Positions 16,021 through 25,351 are shown, counted from the first letter of the stretch. The stretch: DNA of 64,000 bases from JADGHX01 sp037200125 (GCA_037200125.1 JBBCGS010000001.1:620001-684000), one strand, 5' to 3'. Translations and numbers: made by a program. Notes: generated by a model not told the origin, from the letters alone.

Positions 16021-16452
16021 TTACTTCGAGCTCGCCGCCGAAGCCGGCGGCGGGCCGCGGCCCGGGCCGCCGGGCAGCGCTTCGAGCACCCTGCCGTCCG
16101 GCATCTTCACGCGAACGAAGAACCCGCCCTGGCGCCCGTCGCGCAGCGGGTAGTAATCGAGGCTCACCTTCTGGCCTGTCGCGAGCGAGCGGGCGCTCCA
16201 CTCGTGGCGGCCGAGCCAGCTCGGGCTCATGCCTTCGAAGCCCCACTGTTCTTCCTTGCCGCCCTTGCCGGGCACCTTCACCCAGATGAAGGTGTGCGGC
16301 TGCGTCCACTGGAACTTGTCGATGGTGCCTTCGAGCTTCTTTTCCTTGCCCCAGTCGAACATCGCGGTGGAATGGTGCGCGTTCGCGGAAAAGCCGAGCA
16401 GCGCGGCGGCAAGGCCGGCCAGCGCCGGCGCGATGAATGTCTTGAGTTTCAC
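16021..16452 (-). CDS. exported DUF6152-type small protein
   Basis: The 143-residue protein has a Sec signal (MKLKTFIAPALAGLAAALLG to SANA), leaving HHSTAMFDWGKEKKLEGTI at the mature N-terminus. The HHS-MFD start, WTQPHTFIW and GRHEWSARSL are the pattern of the DUF6152 family, whose function is unknown; the exposed His pair hints at metal binding. The tail is Gly/Pro-rich. It starts three bases after the stop of the lipoprotein gene and is the last gene of an eight-gene operon running from 25351 down to 16021. Confidence 0.75.
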   Translation of the reverse strand: MKLKTFIAPALAGLAAALLGFSANAHHSTAMFDWGKEKKLEGTIDKFQWTQPHTFIWVKVPGKGGKEEQWGFEGMSPSWLGRHEWSARSLATGQKVSLDYYPLRDGRQGGFFVRVKMPDGRVLEALPGGPGRGPPPASAASSK

Positions 16453-16455
16453 GGG

Positions 16456-17295
16456 TTACTCTCCTGGCTTGCGCTCGAGACTGAAGCCGGCGTTACCTTT
16501 ATCGTCCACATAGTCATGGTTGTTCTGTGCACAGACGTACTCGTAGATGTGCCAATCCTTGTGCCTCGCGTAGTGCGTGCTCGTGGTGTACGGCTCGAGG
16601 AATATGGTCGGATCCTGCACGGTGGTCTGGATCGCCAGGGTATCCGGGTCTTCGAGCTTGATGCGCTCCGTCACTTTGTACTGGTCGCTGTGGCCGATGA
16701 TCCCCTGCAGCGGGCTCGTCTCGGGAAGGATGTTGGTGGTCTCCACCACGAGCGTGTCGCCTTCCCAGTGGCCGATCGAGGTGCCCTGGTACGACGGATC
16801 GGTTTCCTCGGGCTTCACCTGCCCCGCGAGGTAGACACGGCGAACCATGGAGTAGGTCTCGATCAGGATCGTGACCCGGCCGGGCGTGAACAGAAACTCG
16901 AACGGATACGGCTGGTTCATGCTCGACGGCAGCCCGGGCGGAACGCAGTTCGCGACCTGGGTGACGAAGTTGATGCCCGACGTCTTGCGGTTCTTCTCCT
17001 GGAACGCCGCGTACTTCGCAGCGTATTCGGGCGTCAGCTTCGGCGGCGCGGGCGGTCCCGCCGGGGCGCCACCGGGCGGCGGCGTGGTCGGGCGGCCGGC
17101 GAAGCGCGCGGGCTCCCATACACCTGACCAGTCCGGCAACTTGTTCAGTTCGGCGTAAGGATTCGGCTTGGCCGCTTCAGCCGCAGCCGCGGCATCTTTG
17201 GCTGGCGCCGAGCCGTTGGCCGCGTTGTCGCAGCCCGCGAGCATCGCGGCGACCGCAGCGGCCACCAACGTGGCCGGAATGAGTGCGTATTTCAT
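16456..17295 (-). CDS. exported lipoprotein, WSGVWEP family, unknown function
   Basis: A 279-residue lipoprotein: the signal ends in a lipobox LAGC near residue 22. After an Ala-rich linker comes PDWSGVWEPARF, a motif of a large uncharacterised secreted family, and a beta-rich domain with VTILIETYSMVRRVYL, IGHWEGDTLVVETTNI and ERIKLEDPDTLAIQTTVQDP. Gene families of this type are expanded in soil gammaproteobacteria and acidobacteria. No catalytic motif is recognisable. It is coupled to the DUF6152 gene downstream. Confidence 0.7.
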   Translation of the reverse strand: MKYALIPATLVAAAVAAMLAGCDNAANGSAPAKDAAAAAEAAKPNPYAELNKLPDWSGVWEPARFAGRPTTPPPGGAPAGPPAPPKLTPEYAAKYAAFQEKNRKTSGINFVTQVANCVPPGLPSSMNQPYPFEFLFTPGRVTILIETYSMVRRVYLAGQVKPEETDPSYQGTSIGHWEGDTLVVETTNILPETSPLQGIIGHSDQYKVTERIKLEDPDTLAIQTTVQDPTIFLEPYTTSTHYARHKDWHIYEYVCAQNNHDYVDDKGNAGFSLERKPGE

Positions 17296-17408
17296 TTCAG
17301 AGGACCCCCAATGCGCGATAGGAGACCCTGTTGGGCATCGCTAGGCAAGCGCGCAGGGACTCTACGCCCTCAGCGCGGAGACTTGCGCGTGCCTCAGGCC
17401 GCAGCGAC

Positions 17409-18428
17409 TTATTTCGGGCGGCCCGGGAAACCCTGCGTCAGCACTGGAATCCGGTACATCGTCATCGCCGTGTTGCGCACGCCCTGCGGCACGTTCCAAG
17501 GTTTCCCGTCAGCGCCGTAGGCGCCCATGCTCGCCACGTACAGCGTCTTCTTGCCGGGCCCGGAGAAGGTCAGCGAGATCGGCACGCGTGGCGTGGGGAT
17601 GAGGCCGAGGTGCTTGCCGTCTTTGCCGAGCACGTGCACGCCCTTGCTGGCCGTCACGTAGATGCGGCCGGCGTTGTCGATCGCCATGCCATCTCCATTG
17701 GTGTCGCCGTCGAGACTGGCGAAATCGCGGCGGTTCTTCGTCGTGCCGTCCGCATTCACGTCGAACGCGAGCACGGCGGTGCCGTTGGTCGCGTAGAGCG
17801 TTCTGCCGTTGGCGCTGAGGATGACGCCATTCGGGTGGATGTCGCTGTCCGCTACCGTGCTGATCTTGCCCTTCGCGCTCACGTAGTACACGCCGCTGAC
17901 CGTGAAGTACGCGCCGCCTTTGCCATCGGCGACGAGGTCGTTGACGCGGCCGAGCGTCTTGCCGTCGGCGAACTTGTCCGCAAGCACTTTGTGTGACGGC
18001 TTGAGCAAAGCGACTTTCGTCGGCTCGGCGCAGTTCGGCATGTGTTTGCCGGGATCCGTGCAGGTGCGCTCCACCGCGTAAACGCGGCCGTGACTATCCA
18101 CCGACACCGCGCCGGTGCCGTGCGTGTCGGTGATGTACACGCTCTCGCGATTCTTCGAGTCGAGCTTGCGGATGGTGTCGGACTGCTCCTGCGCGAAGAT
18201 CACACCGCCATCCGGCGTGCTCACGATGCCATCGGCGGTCTTGATGTCGTGCCAGACGAGCTGCCACTTCGCGTTCGCCGCAATGACGCCGGGGATCGCG
18301 GTCACCTCGGCGGGCCGTTCGGGCGCGCTCGGCGCGCTCATGTTGAAGCCCTGGGCCATCGCGGCCTGCGCCGCCGCGCCGAGCACGGTGAGCGTGGCGG
18401 CTGAAAGAACTCGCGTCGAGAATGTCAT
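17409..18428 (-). CDS. exported SMP-30/gluconolactonase-like beta-propeller
   Basis: The 339-residue protein has a Sec signal (MTFSTRVLSAATLTVLGAAA to MAQG), then a six-bladed propeller pattern with repeated units such as ADGIVSTPDGGVIF, TGAVSVDSHGRVYA, VNDLVADGKGGAYFT, PNGVILSANGRTLYA and GDGMAIDNAGRIYVTA. The VNDLV and PNGV Asn and the DGMAID Asp match the metal ligands of SMP-30/gluconolactonase enzymes, which open lactones with calcium or zinc. A periplasmic lactonase role is plausible; the substrate is unknown. Part of the exported-protein operon. Confidence 0.78.
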   Translation of the reverse strand: MTFSTRVLSAATLTVLGAAAQAAMAQGFNMSAPSAPERPAEVTAIPGVIAANAKWQLVWHDIKTADGIVSTPDGGVIFAQEQSDTIRKLDSKNRESVYITDTHGTGAVSVDSHGRVYAVERTCTDPGKHMPNCAEPTKVALLKPSHKVLADKFADGKTLGRVNDLVADGKGGAYFTVSGVYYVSAKGKISTVADSDIHPNGVILSANGRTLYATNGTAVLAFDVNADGTTKNRRDFASLDGDTNGDGMAIDNAGRIYVTASKGVHVLGKDGKHLGLIPTPRVPISLTFSGPGKKTLYVASMGAYGADGKPWNVPQGVRNTAMTMYRIPVLTQGFPGRPK

Positions 18429-18511
18429 CTGCTTCCCCCTAAACTTCGACTTTTTAGCTGAGACCGACTTCGTCGCCCGTCTGGCCGCGAAATCCCCGGT
18501 TGATGCTTCGC

Positions 18512-18979
18512 TCAGAGCATCTGCACGACGGCGTTGTCCGGGTCGCGCACGTAGTAGCCGTATTCCCAGTCTTCTTTCGGAGCGAGGCCGCGCCCGGTGA
18601 GCAGCTTCGTGGCGGCGTCCTTGTTGAAGCCTTCGATCGAGAGGCCGAAGTGATCGATCTGGCCGTACGGCTCGTCCTGCCGCAGCGAGACGATGACGTG
18701 CCGGCCTTTGCCCAGGCGCAGGATGCGATGTTCCTTGTCTTCGCCGCGCGGCTCGAGACCGAACAGCGACTGGTAGAACTGCGCGGAGCGCTTGAGGTCC
18801 TTCACGCGCACGGAGACGTGATCGACGCCCGTGCAGTTGAGCGTGGCGGTTTCGCTGGCGCTGTCGGCGCCTTTCGCGGAGGCCGTGGCCACCAGCAGGG
18901 TGAGGCCCTGGATGAGATCGCGTCGGGACAGGCGCCCCGTTTCGTAGCGCGTGACCAGGTCCGAAATGATTGGCTTCAT
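18512..18979 (-). CDS. exported VOC-fold protein (glyoxalase/dioxygenase superfamily)
   Basis: A 155-residue protein with a Tat-like leader (GRLSRRDLIQGLTLLVATAS) followed by one VOC module: VDHVSVRVKDLKRSAQFYQ, GLEPRGEDKEHRILRLGKG, IDHFGLSIEGF and the YYVRDPDNAVVQML end. Metal-binding positions are His in VDHVS, His in IDHFG and a Gln near the C-terminal end. VOC proteins include glyoxalases, ring-cleaving dioxygenases and binding proteins; export is unusual. ATG 18979 follows GAGGGCG. Part of the exported-protein operon. Confidence 0.75.
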   Translation of the reverse strand: MKPIISDLVTRYETGRLSRRDLIQGLTLLVATASAKGADSASETATLNCTGVDHVSVRVKDLKRSAQFYQSLFGLEPRGEDKEHRILRLGKGRHVIVSLRQDEPYGQIDHFGLSIEGFNKDAATKLLTGRGLAPKEDWEYGYYVRDPDNAVVQML

Positions 18980-19010
18980 CGAACGCCCTCGTAAGAGTGG
19001 GCGCGAAGCG

Positions 19011-19943
19011 TCAGACGATCGACACTCCCAGTTCGCGTGCCCGCTGCACGAGGCCGGGCCAGGCATTCGAGATGAACAGCGTCGGGTCGCCCCACTTCGC
19101 GTCGAAATCGCGTGTTGGTGCGGCGGCGAGCATATCCTGCACGCTCGTGCCTTGCGCCAGCAGCTTCGCGAGGCGCGTCTTCATGGCGGCCAGCATCGCG
19201 TTTTCGGCGTCGAGGTCCTTACGTGTGAGGACCGGGCCGAGGCCCGCGACGATGCGCGTGCTGTCATTGCTCAGGCCGAGCAGGGTCTGGGTGGCGGTAC
19301 TCAGGCCACCGATCCAGCCGTTGGTGATGTAGTCGATCACGGGATACGCGCCGGAAGAAACGACGTCCGACCCGACGAGCACATTCGCGCTCTTGAACAA
19401 CACGTAGATGTCGCCGTCCGTGTGCGCCTGAGGCAGATAGCCGTAGTTGATCTGTTCGCCGCCGAACTGCAGCGCGGCGTTGGTGTACAGCGTCTGATTC
19501 GGCTGCGCCTCTTTCGGCAGCGGCTTGAATACGCGGTTCTGCCACTTCGAGTTCACGTCCGTGGTCAGCCACAGGCGCGTGTTCTCATGCGCGATGATTC
19601 GGGTGCCGGCCTTGCCGAGTGTTTCGTTGGACCCCGTCTGGTCCCAATGCCAATGCGTGTTGAAGAGCGTGTGGATCTTCGACGCGCCGGTGCGCTTCTT
19701 CACGAGCTTCAGCACTTCCGCCGAACGCTCCGGCGAGCCGCCGTCGACGAGCAGCACGCCTTCGGGAGAGTTGAACACCGTGACGTTGCCACCGCCACCG
19801 GAGATGACGAACAGGCGATCGGTGAGATCCGAAACGGTGAGCGGAGTCGTGTTCTTCTTATCCGCAGCCGCGACCCACTGCGGAAGGACGAGGGTCGCGC
19901 CGGCTGCGGGTACGACTGCGCTCAGAAAAAATCTGCGGTCCAC
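19011..19943 (-). CDS. exported metallo-beta-lactamase-fold hydrolase with altered zinc motif
   Basis: The 310-residue protein has a Tat-like leader (DRRFFLSAVVPAAGATL) and an MBL fold: VFNSPEGVLLVDGG, then the zinc motif as NTHWHWDQTGSN, then GYLPQAHTDGDIYV and VLVGSDVV. The standard motif is HxHxDH; here the last His is Gln, which should weaken or change the second metal site. Asp120 and the later His (QAHTDGD) are kept. The family includes lactonases, quinoprotein-relay hydrolases and B3-like beta-lactamases; a lactone or ester substrate in the periplasm is possible. Part of the exported-protein operon. Confidence 0.78.
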   Translation of the reverse strand: MDRRFFLSAVVPAAGATLVLPQWVAAADKKNTTPLTVSDLTDRLFVISGGGGNVTVFNSPEGVLLVDGGSPERSAEVLKLVKKRTGASKIHTLFNTHWHWDQTGSNETLGKAGTRIIAHENTRLWLTTDVNSKWQNRVFKPLPKEAQPNQTLYTNAALQFGGEQINYGYLPQAHTDGDIYVLFKSANVLVGSDVVSSGAYPVIDYITNGWIGGLSTATQTLLGLSNDSTRIVAGLGPVLTRKDLDAENAMLAAMKTRLAKLLAQGTSVQDMLAAAPTRDFDAKWGDPTLFISNAWPGLVQRARELGVSIV

Positions 19944-19978
19944 GTTGCGAGATCCAGTGCTGAAGAGGAGCTTCGGTG

Positions 19979-21532
19979 TTACGGCGGTGGGGCGGGCGAG
20001 GCGGTGCTCGCCGTCGGCGGATTCTTACCCGCCATCAACTGCCGCAGCAGGGCTTCGGTTTCCGGATGCGCTTGCGCGGCCGCGCGTCCGGAGCTGCTGG
20101 CGGCGCCTTTCGCGATATCGGCAGCCGTGCGGCCTTGAGCGTCTTTGGCGGTCAGGTCCACGTTGTTCGCGGCGAGCGATTTCACGAGGTCGTTCCAGCC
20201 CCAGGTCGCGGCGCCATGTAGCGCGGTCTGGCCGTTGCGATCGTGCGCGTTCACGTTGGCGCCGGATTTGACGAGCAATTCCACCGCTTCGATGGCCTGC
20301 GCTTCGCTCTTGTAGCGCCCGCGCGTATCGAGGTTCACCGAGCCGTTGCCGGATGCGGCCATCAAAGGCGTGATGCCGTTCGCCGTGGGCAGATCGACAT
20401 TCGCGCCGTGCGCGATGAGCAGCTTCATCGCTTCGATGTCGCCGGCTTTCGAGGCGCGAAGCAGCGGCGTCGTGCCGACTGTCAGCAGCGTATCGGCGCC
20501 GCGATCGTCACGCAGTGAGCGATACGGGGGGAAGAGCTTGAGCTGCAGGTTCGGGTTCGCGCCGGCGTCCAGCAGAATCTTGATGAGCCCGATGCCGGTG
20601 GTCTTGTCGAGCGACGGGCGATCCGCGCGGCCGCCGGTCGGCAGCGTATTCATGTCGACCGCGGCGTAGAGCGGCGCGCGACCCCACATGTCCCACTTGT
20701 TGACGTTCGCACCTTTCCGCACGAGCAGCGCCGCGATATCGAAGTTGAAATTCAGCGTGGCGAGCAGCAGCGGGCTCACGTTGTCGGGGTCGGTAAGGTC
20801 CTTGTCCGCGCCGGCTTTCAAGAGAATTTCGGCGCACTGAAGGCATCCCTTGCGGGCCGCATAGAGAAGAGGCGTGAAGCCGCCCGAAGGGCGCGACTGC
20901 ATGCGCGGTTCGGAAGTGACCTGCCGGTCCCAGGTGTTCACGCTCGACCGCGAGTCCACCTTGGCGCCGTGCTCGATCAGCACTTTCACCATCGCGGGCT
21001 GGTTCTCCGCGACCGCCCACATCAAGGGCGTCTGGCCGCGCCACTGCTCGACGGCGTTGACGTTGGCGCGCTTGCCGATCAGCAGCTTCGCGGCTTCGAC
21101 GTTGCTGGTGCGTGCAATCACCATGAGCGCGGTCTGGCCGTCGGCGTTCGGAGATTCGACGTCGGCACCGGCCGAGAGCAGCTTGCGAATGACCTGCACG
21201 TTGCCGACGACTGCGGCTTCCGACAGAGGCGTCGCGCCGTAGTCGTTCTTCGTGTTCACCACGGCGCCAGCGGCGATGAGGCGATCCACGAGGTCCGCAT
21301 CGTTGTGATACACGGCCCAATGCAGCGCCGACGTGCCGTCGGCGGTGCGCGTGTTGACGTCGGGGCGCGGCTTGGCTTCGAGCAATGAGCGAACCTTCGT
21401 CGCGTCGTTCTCGCGGGCCGCGAGTGCGACCGGCGCGTCGTTCTCCACCGGAACGACCACCTCCCGCGCGACGACGAGAGCCGGGCCGCACAACATCAAC
21501 ATGAGCGCAATTGCGCGCATCTTCAGGCGCAT
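19979..21532 (-). CDS. exported ankyrin-repeat protein
   Basis: The 517-residue protein has a Sec-type leader (MRLKMRAIALMLMLCGPALV) and about eight to nine ankyrin repeats, for example GTSALHWAVYHNDADLVDRL, GQTPLMWAVAENQPAMVKVL, GFTPLLYAARKGCLQCAEIL, GITPLMAASGNGS and GQTALHGAATWGWNDLVKSL, ending in a Pro/Ala tail. Ankyrin arrays bind proteins, so it may hold together other periplasmic products of the operon. ATG 21532 has GGAGG nine bases upstream and lies four bases after the DUF1552 stop; an ATG at 21550 overlaps that gene and is less likely. Confidence 0.85.
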   Translation of the reverse strand: MRLKMRAIALMLMLCGPALVVAREVVVPVENDAPVALAARENDATKVRSLLEAKPRPDVNTRTADGTSALHWAVYHNDADLVDRLIAAGAVVNTKNDYGATPLSEAAVVGNVQVIRKLLSAGADVESPNADGQTALMVIARTSNVEAAKLLIGKRANVNAVEQWRGQTPLMWAVAENQPAMVKVLIEHGAKVDSRSSVNTWDRQVTSEPRMQSRPSGGFTPLLYAARKGCLQCAEILLKAGADKDLTDPDNVSPLLLATLNFNFDIAALLVRKGANVNKWDMWGRAPLYAAVDMNTLPTGGRADRPSLDKTTGIGLIKILLDAGANPNLQLKLFPPYRSLRDDRGADTLLTVGTTPLLRASKAGDIEAMKLLIAHGANVDLPTANGITPLMAASGNGSVNLDTRGRYKSEAQAIEAVELLVKSGANVNAHDRNGQTALHGAATWGWNDLVKSLAANNVDLTAKDAQGRTAADIAKGAASSSGRAAAQAHPETEALLRQLMAGKNPPTASTASPAPPP

Positions 21533-21536
21533 CGGA

Positions 21537-22859
21537 TCAAGCCTCCGCAATCGCGCCCGTGCTGTCGCCCACCTTGTCGACTTTCACGCCTGAGCGCTGG
21601 AGCACGGTGAGCAGCACGTTGGAGAGCGGCGTGCGCTCCGGGAAGTTGATGTGCTGGCCGCCCCGCAGCTTGCCGCACCCTCCGCCGATCACGGCGATCG
21701 GCAACGGATACTGGTTGTGCGCGTTGCTGTTGCTCATGTTGCTGCCGTAGAGCATGAGCGAGTGATCGAGCATCGAGCCGTCGCCGTCCGGCATCTTCGA
21801 CAGCCGGGTGAGGAACTTCGCGAACACATCTGTGTGGTAGCGCTGGATCTTCACGAGGCGCGCCTTCTTCGATTCGTCGTTCGCGTGATGCGAGAGCGCA
21901 TGGAACGCGTCGGGCACGCCGATGTGGTTGTACGTCTGCTCGCTCACTTCGGGCGCGAGCATGAAGGTCTGGATGCGCGTGAGGTTGCCCTGATACGCGA
22001 GCGCGATCAGCTCGAACATCAGGTTCAGCTGCTCGTCGAAGTTGGCCGAGGTCGCGCCCGGGACTTCGGGCAGCGCGAGCTTTGCGACGTCGCCATGCTG
22101 GGAGTTCTGTATGCGGCGCTCGATCTCGCGAACGCTCTCGAGATAGTCGCTCAGCGTGGCGCGGTCGGCCGCCCCGAGCTGGCGGTTCAGCGCATCCGCT
22201 TCGCTCGACACCATGTCGAGGATGCTGGTGGTCTGCTTCGTCAGGAACTGCCGTTCTTCCGGCGTGTCGCCCTGGCCGAAAAGGCGCAGGAACAACTGGC
22301 GCGGATTGCTCTCCACCGGCAGCGGCGTCGAAACGTTGCGGAATGAAAGCGTGCCGGAGTAGCTGCAGCCATAACCGCGTTCGCACGCACTACCGACTCC
22401 ATGCCCTTGCGCGGTCGCTGTCTCGAGCGACGGATACGGAGTGTCCTGGCCAATCTGCAAGGCGGCGATCTGGTCCACCGTGGGGGCCATGTGCGGCTCG
22501 AGACCTTCCTGCGGGTGAACACAGGAGAGCCACGTTGCCGGCACCAGCGCATGCACCGCGCGGCTTTCGCCCGGCTTGTTGCCGATGTTGCTGAACACCG
22601 TCAGCTGATTTCGGAACGGCGTCAGCGGTTCGAGGATCGGGCTCATCTGGAAGTCGCGCCCGTTCGTCGTCGGCGTCCACTTCTCCATGATCGCGCCATG
22701 CGGGAAGTAGAAGAACCCGAGTCGCGGCTTCGGCGCGGCGGCCGTGGCGGCGATCGCGGTCGCCGCAGGCACCATCGCGTCGAGGAACGGCAGCGCTACG
22801 GCGACGCCGGCCCCCTTGAGGACGGTGCGGCGTGAGATGTACTTCTTGCTGATGAACAT
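21537..22859 (-). CDS. Tat-exported DUF1552 protein
   Basis: The 440-residue protein carries a Tat leader with SRRTVLKGAG followed by a hydrophobic stretch (VAVALPFLDAM), then the DUF1552 domain: FFYFPHGAIMEKWTPT, LTVFSNIGN, YPSLETATAQGHG, the Cys-bearing GSACERGYGCSYSGTLSFRN and NTLLTVLQR-like end (LSNVLLTVLQRSGVK). DUF1552 proteins are almost always encoded beside DUF1592-type cytochromes, here five bases upstream. The fold is related to the DUF1501/sulfatase-like group; the reaction is unknown. The start at 22859 has GAGGTAG before it. Confidence 0.88.
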   Translation of the reverse strand: MFISKKYISRRTVLKGAGVAVALPFLDAMVPAATAIAATAAAPKPRLGFFYFPHGAIMEKWTPTTNGRDFQMSPILEPLTPFRNQLTVFSNIGNKPGESRAVHALVPATWLSCVHPQEGLEPHMAPTVDQIAALQIGQDTPYPSLETATAQGHGVGSACERGYGCSYSGTLSFRNVSTPLPVESNPRQLFLRLFGQGDTPEERQFLTKQTTSILDMVSSEADALNRQLGAADRATLSDYLESVREIERRIQNSQHGDVAKLALPEVPGATSANFDEQLNLMFELIALAYQGNLTRIQTFMLAPEVSEQTYNHIGVPDAFHALSHHANDESKKARLVKIQRYHTDVFAKFLTRLSKMPDGDGSMLDHSLMLYGSNMSNSNAHNQYPLPIAVIGGGCGKLRGGQHINFPERTPLSNVLLTVLQRSGVKVDKVGDSTGAIAEA

Positions 22860-22864
22860 GTGGA

Positions 22865-25351
22865 CTACCTCGAAGCCTCTCCGCCACCGTGCGCGTCGGC
22901 CTGACGCGTATCGGGTTTGGCGGCGGAGGGAAGCTGCTTCATCTGGAACCCGGGGCTCGCCACGATGCCGCTGATGAGCGACTCGAAGCGGTAATCGTCT
23001 TTCGCGGCGTCGCGCACGATCGCGCGCACGGCGGGCATGTCCTGATAGCGCAGGCCGCGACCGAGCGCGAACACCATGAGCTTCTCGGTGAGCGCCTGCA
23101 CGAACTGATCCGGCTTCGCGAGCAAGGCCGTGTTCAGCTCCGCGGGACCACCCACGTGCCCGCCGCTGGCGAGCTGGCCGCTCGCGTCGATCACGCTGCC
23201 GGCGTCGCGATCCACATCGCGCCACGCGCCCACCACATCGTAGTTCTCGAGCGCGAAGCCGAGCGGATCCATCACGCCGTGACAGCCGTTGCACGAAGGG
23301 TTCGCGCGATGCTGCTCGAGACGCTCGCGCACCGTGAGGGCTTTCTTGCCGGCCTCGTTCTCTTTGAACTGCTCGACACCCGGTGGCGGAGAGCTCGGCG
23401 GCGTGCCCGTGATGTTCTCGAGGATGTAAGCGCCGCGGAGAACCGGCGACGTGCGATTGCCGTAGGACGTGCTCATCAGCACCGCGCCCTTGCCGAGCAG
23501 CCCATACCGATTGGGATTCGCGAGCCTCACCGGCCGGAACTGCGCACCGCGTACGTTGGGGACGCCGTAGTGAAGCGCGAGGCGTTCATTGAGGAACGTC
23601 GTGTCCGACCGGAGCAGGTCGAGCACGCTGTGGTTCTCGCGCAGCACCTTGCCGAGGAACAGCCGGATCTCTTCGCGGAAGCCCGCGCGCAGCGCCGGAT
23701 CGAAGTCCGGATAGAGCACCGGGTCCGGCTGGATCTGATCGATGTGCCCGATGTTGAGCCACTGGAACGCAAAGTTCGTCACCAGCGATTCGGAGCGCGG
23801 ATCCGCGAGCATGCGGCGAACCTGGCTCTCGAGCACCTGCGGGTCGTGCAGTTTGCCCGCAACCGCGAGATCGAGGAGCGCCTGGTCGGGGCCCGAGCTC
23901 CACATAAAGAAGGAGAGGCGCGAGGCGAGCTCCAGGTCCGACACCCGGCTCGGCGCATCCGCCTGCGTCGCGACCGGCTCGGCACGGAACAGGAACTTGG
24001 TGCTCGACAGGATCGATGTGAGCCCGCTTTCGATGCCCGCCTCGAAGTCGCCAGATTCGCGACCCATCGCGTAGAACGCGAGCGGCGCCTTCATGTCCTC
24101 TTCATTCACCGGGCGACGGAATGCCTGCGTCGCGAGGTTCGTGAGGATCGTGCGGGCGCACGGCGCCTCTTCAGAGGCGTTCGCGGGCCGGCACACGAAG
24201 ATGCGCTTGCGGCTCACGGTGTCGCTGATGCCCGTGACGTTGAACGGACCGGAGATGTCCAGACCCGGGATCGTCGGTGTGCGCTCCATCTCGGGCAGCA
24301 TCGCGATGGGTTGCAACGGCGAATCCGACTGCGCGAACGAGCGCTGCACGAATGCAATGCCCACGCGGTGTTCGCCTGCCTTGATGCGCACGCGGATGTG
24401 GTTGAACCACGACTGCATCTCATCGGCCGCGGCGGCCTGACGCACGTCGACTTCCTTCAGGTCCTTGGGGCCGCCGACGCTCTGCTCGAACACGCGCACG
24501 TCGTCGATCGTCATGATCACTTTGTGCGCCTGGTCGACCTTGGTGATGTAACCGGCGCCACCAAAGAAGAAGTCGCGGATGTTGAACTCGTATTCGCCAT
24601 CAGCCGGGAAGTAGTGATCGACGATCAGCCCGCCGCGCGTGCCGAGCGGCAGCCCGTCGATGTGCTCGGACTGATCTGTGCCGTTCGCGCGCACTTCGCG
24701 CGTGCTCGGCTTCTGGCTGACACGCCCGATCGCCTGGCGGCTTACGTTGCGCGCGGCGCCGATGTACTGATCCAGGAACGAGGGCGAGATGCGCAGCACT
24801 GCGGCGATGTTGTCGAAGCCGTCGCTCGAGACGTCCGTTGGCAGCAGCGTCTTCACGTCGACCCGCAGGCCGAGCATGCGGTCGATCTCGCGGGCATATT
24901 CCGTGCGGTTCAGGCGATGCAGGCCGATGTTGCCCGGGTCGGGCTTCACGGCCGCCGCGTGGTCGAGCTGCCCCTCCATCCAGGAGACGAAGCCGTCGAT
25001 GCTGGCCTGATCCGGCTGCGTCTCGCCCGGCGGCGGCATGAGGTGGCCGCGCAGCTTGCGGATCGCCTTCTCCCAGGTCTCGGCGTCCTGGACGATATCT
25101 TCCTGGCTGAGAGTGTCGAACGCGACGCCGCCCGCCCAGTCCGTGCTGTTATGACATTTCTGACAGCGGGCCTCGAGCAGGCCCCACGGAGAGCCGTCGT
25201 GAGCGCTCGCAGCGGCACCGGCCGCCGAAGTTGTGCCTGCAACCGAGGGCTGTTTTGCTTCTTCGGCAAAAGCGCTCCCGGACTCCACGGCCAGCAGCAC
25301 GCAGGCCGCGGCCAGCGCACTCGCAATGATCTTGTTCCAGCCGTTAGACAA
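22865..25351 (-). CDS. exported DUF1592-type multidomain cytochrome c-like protein
   Basis: The 828-residue protein has a signal peptide (ending about SGSAFAEE), an N-terminal haem motif CQKCH at residues 63-67, then DUF1587 (LHRLNRTEYAREIDRMLGL), a carbohydrate-binding-like segment, DUF1595/DUF1592 (LASRLSFFMWSSGPDQALL, FAFQWLNIG, FREEIRLFL), DUF1588 (YGNRTSPVLRGAYILENI) with a second haem motif CNGCH, and DUF1585 at the end. These planctomycete-type proteins are thought to act in redox chemistry, but no reaction is proven. The start is TTG 25351 with AGAGAGAAA upstream. It leads the eight-gene exported operon. Confidence 0.87.
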   Translation of the reverse strand: MSNGWNKIIASALAAACVLLAVESGSAFAEEAKQPSVAGTTSAAGAAASAHDGSPWGLLEARCQKCHNSTDWAGGVAFDTLSQEDIVQDAETWEKAIRKLRGHLMPPPGETQPDQASIDGFVSWMEGQLDHAAAVKPDPGNIGLHRLNRTEYAREIDRMLGLRVDVKTLLPTDVSSDGFDNIAAVLRISPSFLDQYIGAARNVSRQAIGRVSQKPSTREVRANGTDQSEHIDGLPLGTRGGLIVDHYFPADGEYEFNIRDFFFGGAGYITKVDQAHKVIMTIDDVRVFEQSVGGPKDLKEVDVRQAAAADEMQSWFNHIRVRIKAGEHRVGIAFVQRSFAQSDSPLQPIAMLPEMERTPTIPGLDISGPFNVTGISDTVSRKRIFVCRPANASEEAPCARTILTNLATQAFRRPVNEEDMKAPLAFYAMGRESGDFEAGIESGLTSILSSTKFLFRAEPVATQADAPSRVSDLELASRLSFFMWSSGPDQALLDLAVAGKLHDPQVLESQVRRMLADPRSESLVTNFAFQWLNIGHIDQIQPDPVLYPDFDPALRAGFREEIRLFLGKVLRENHSVLDLLRSDTTFLNERLALHYGVPNVRGAQFRPVRLANPNRYGLLGKGAVLMSTSYGNRTSPVLRGAYILENITGTPPSSPPPGVEQFKENEAGKKALTVRERLEQHRANPSCNGCHGVMDPLGFALENYDVVGAWRDVDRDAGSVIDASGQLASGGHVGGPAELNTALLAKPDQFVQALTEKLMVFALGRGLRYQDMPAVRAIVRDAAKDDYRFESLISGIVASPGFQMKQLPSAAKPDTRQADAHGGGEASR

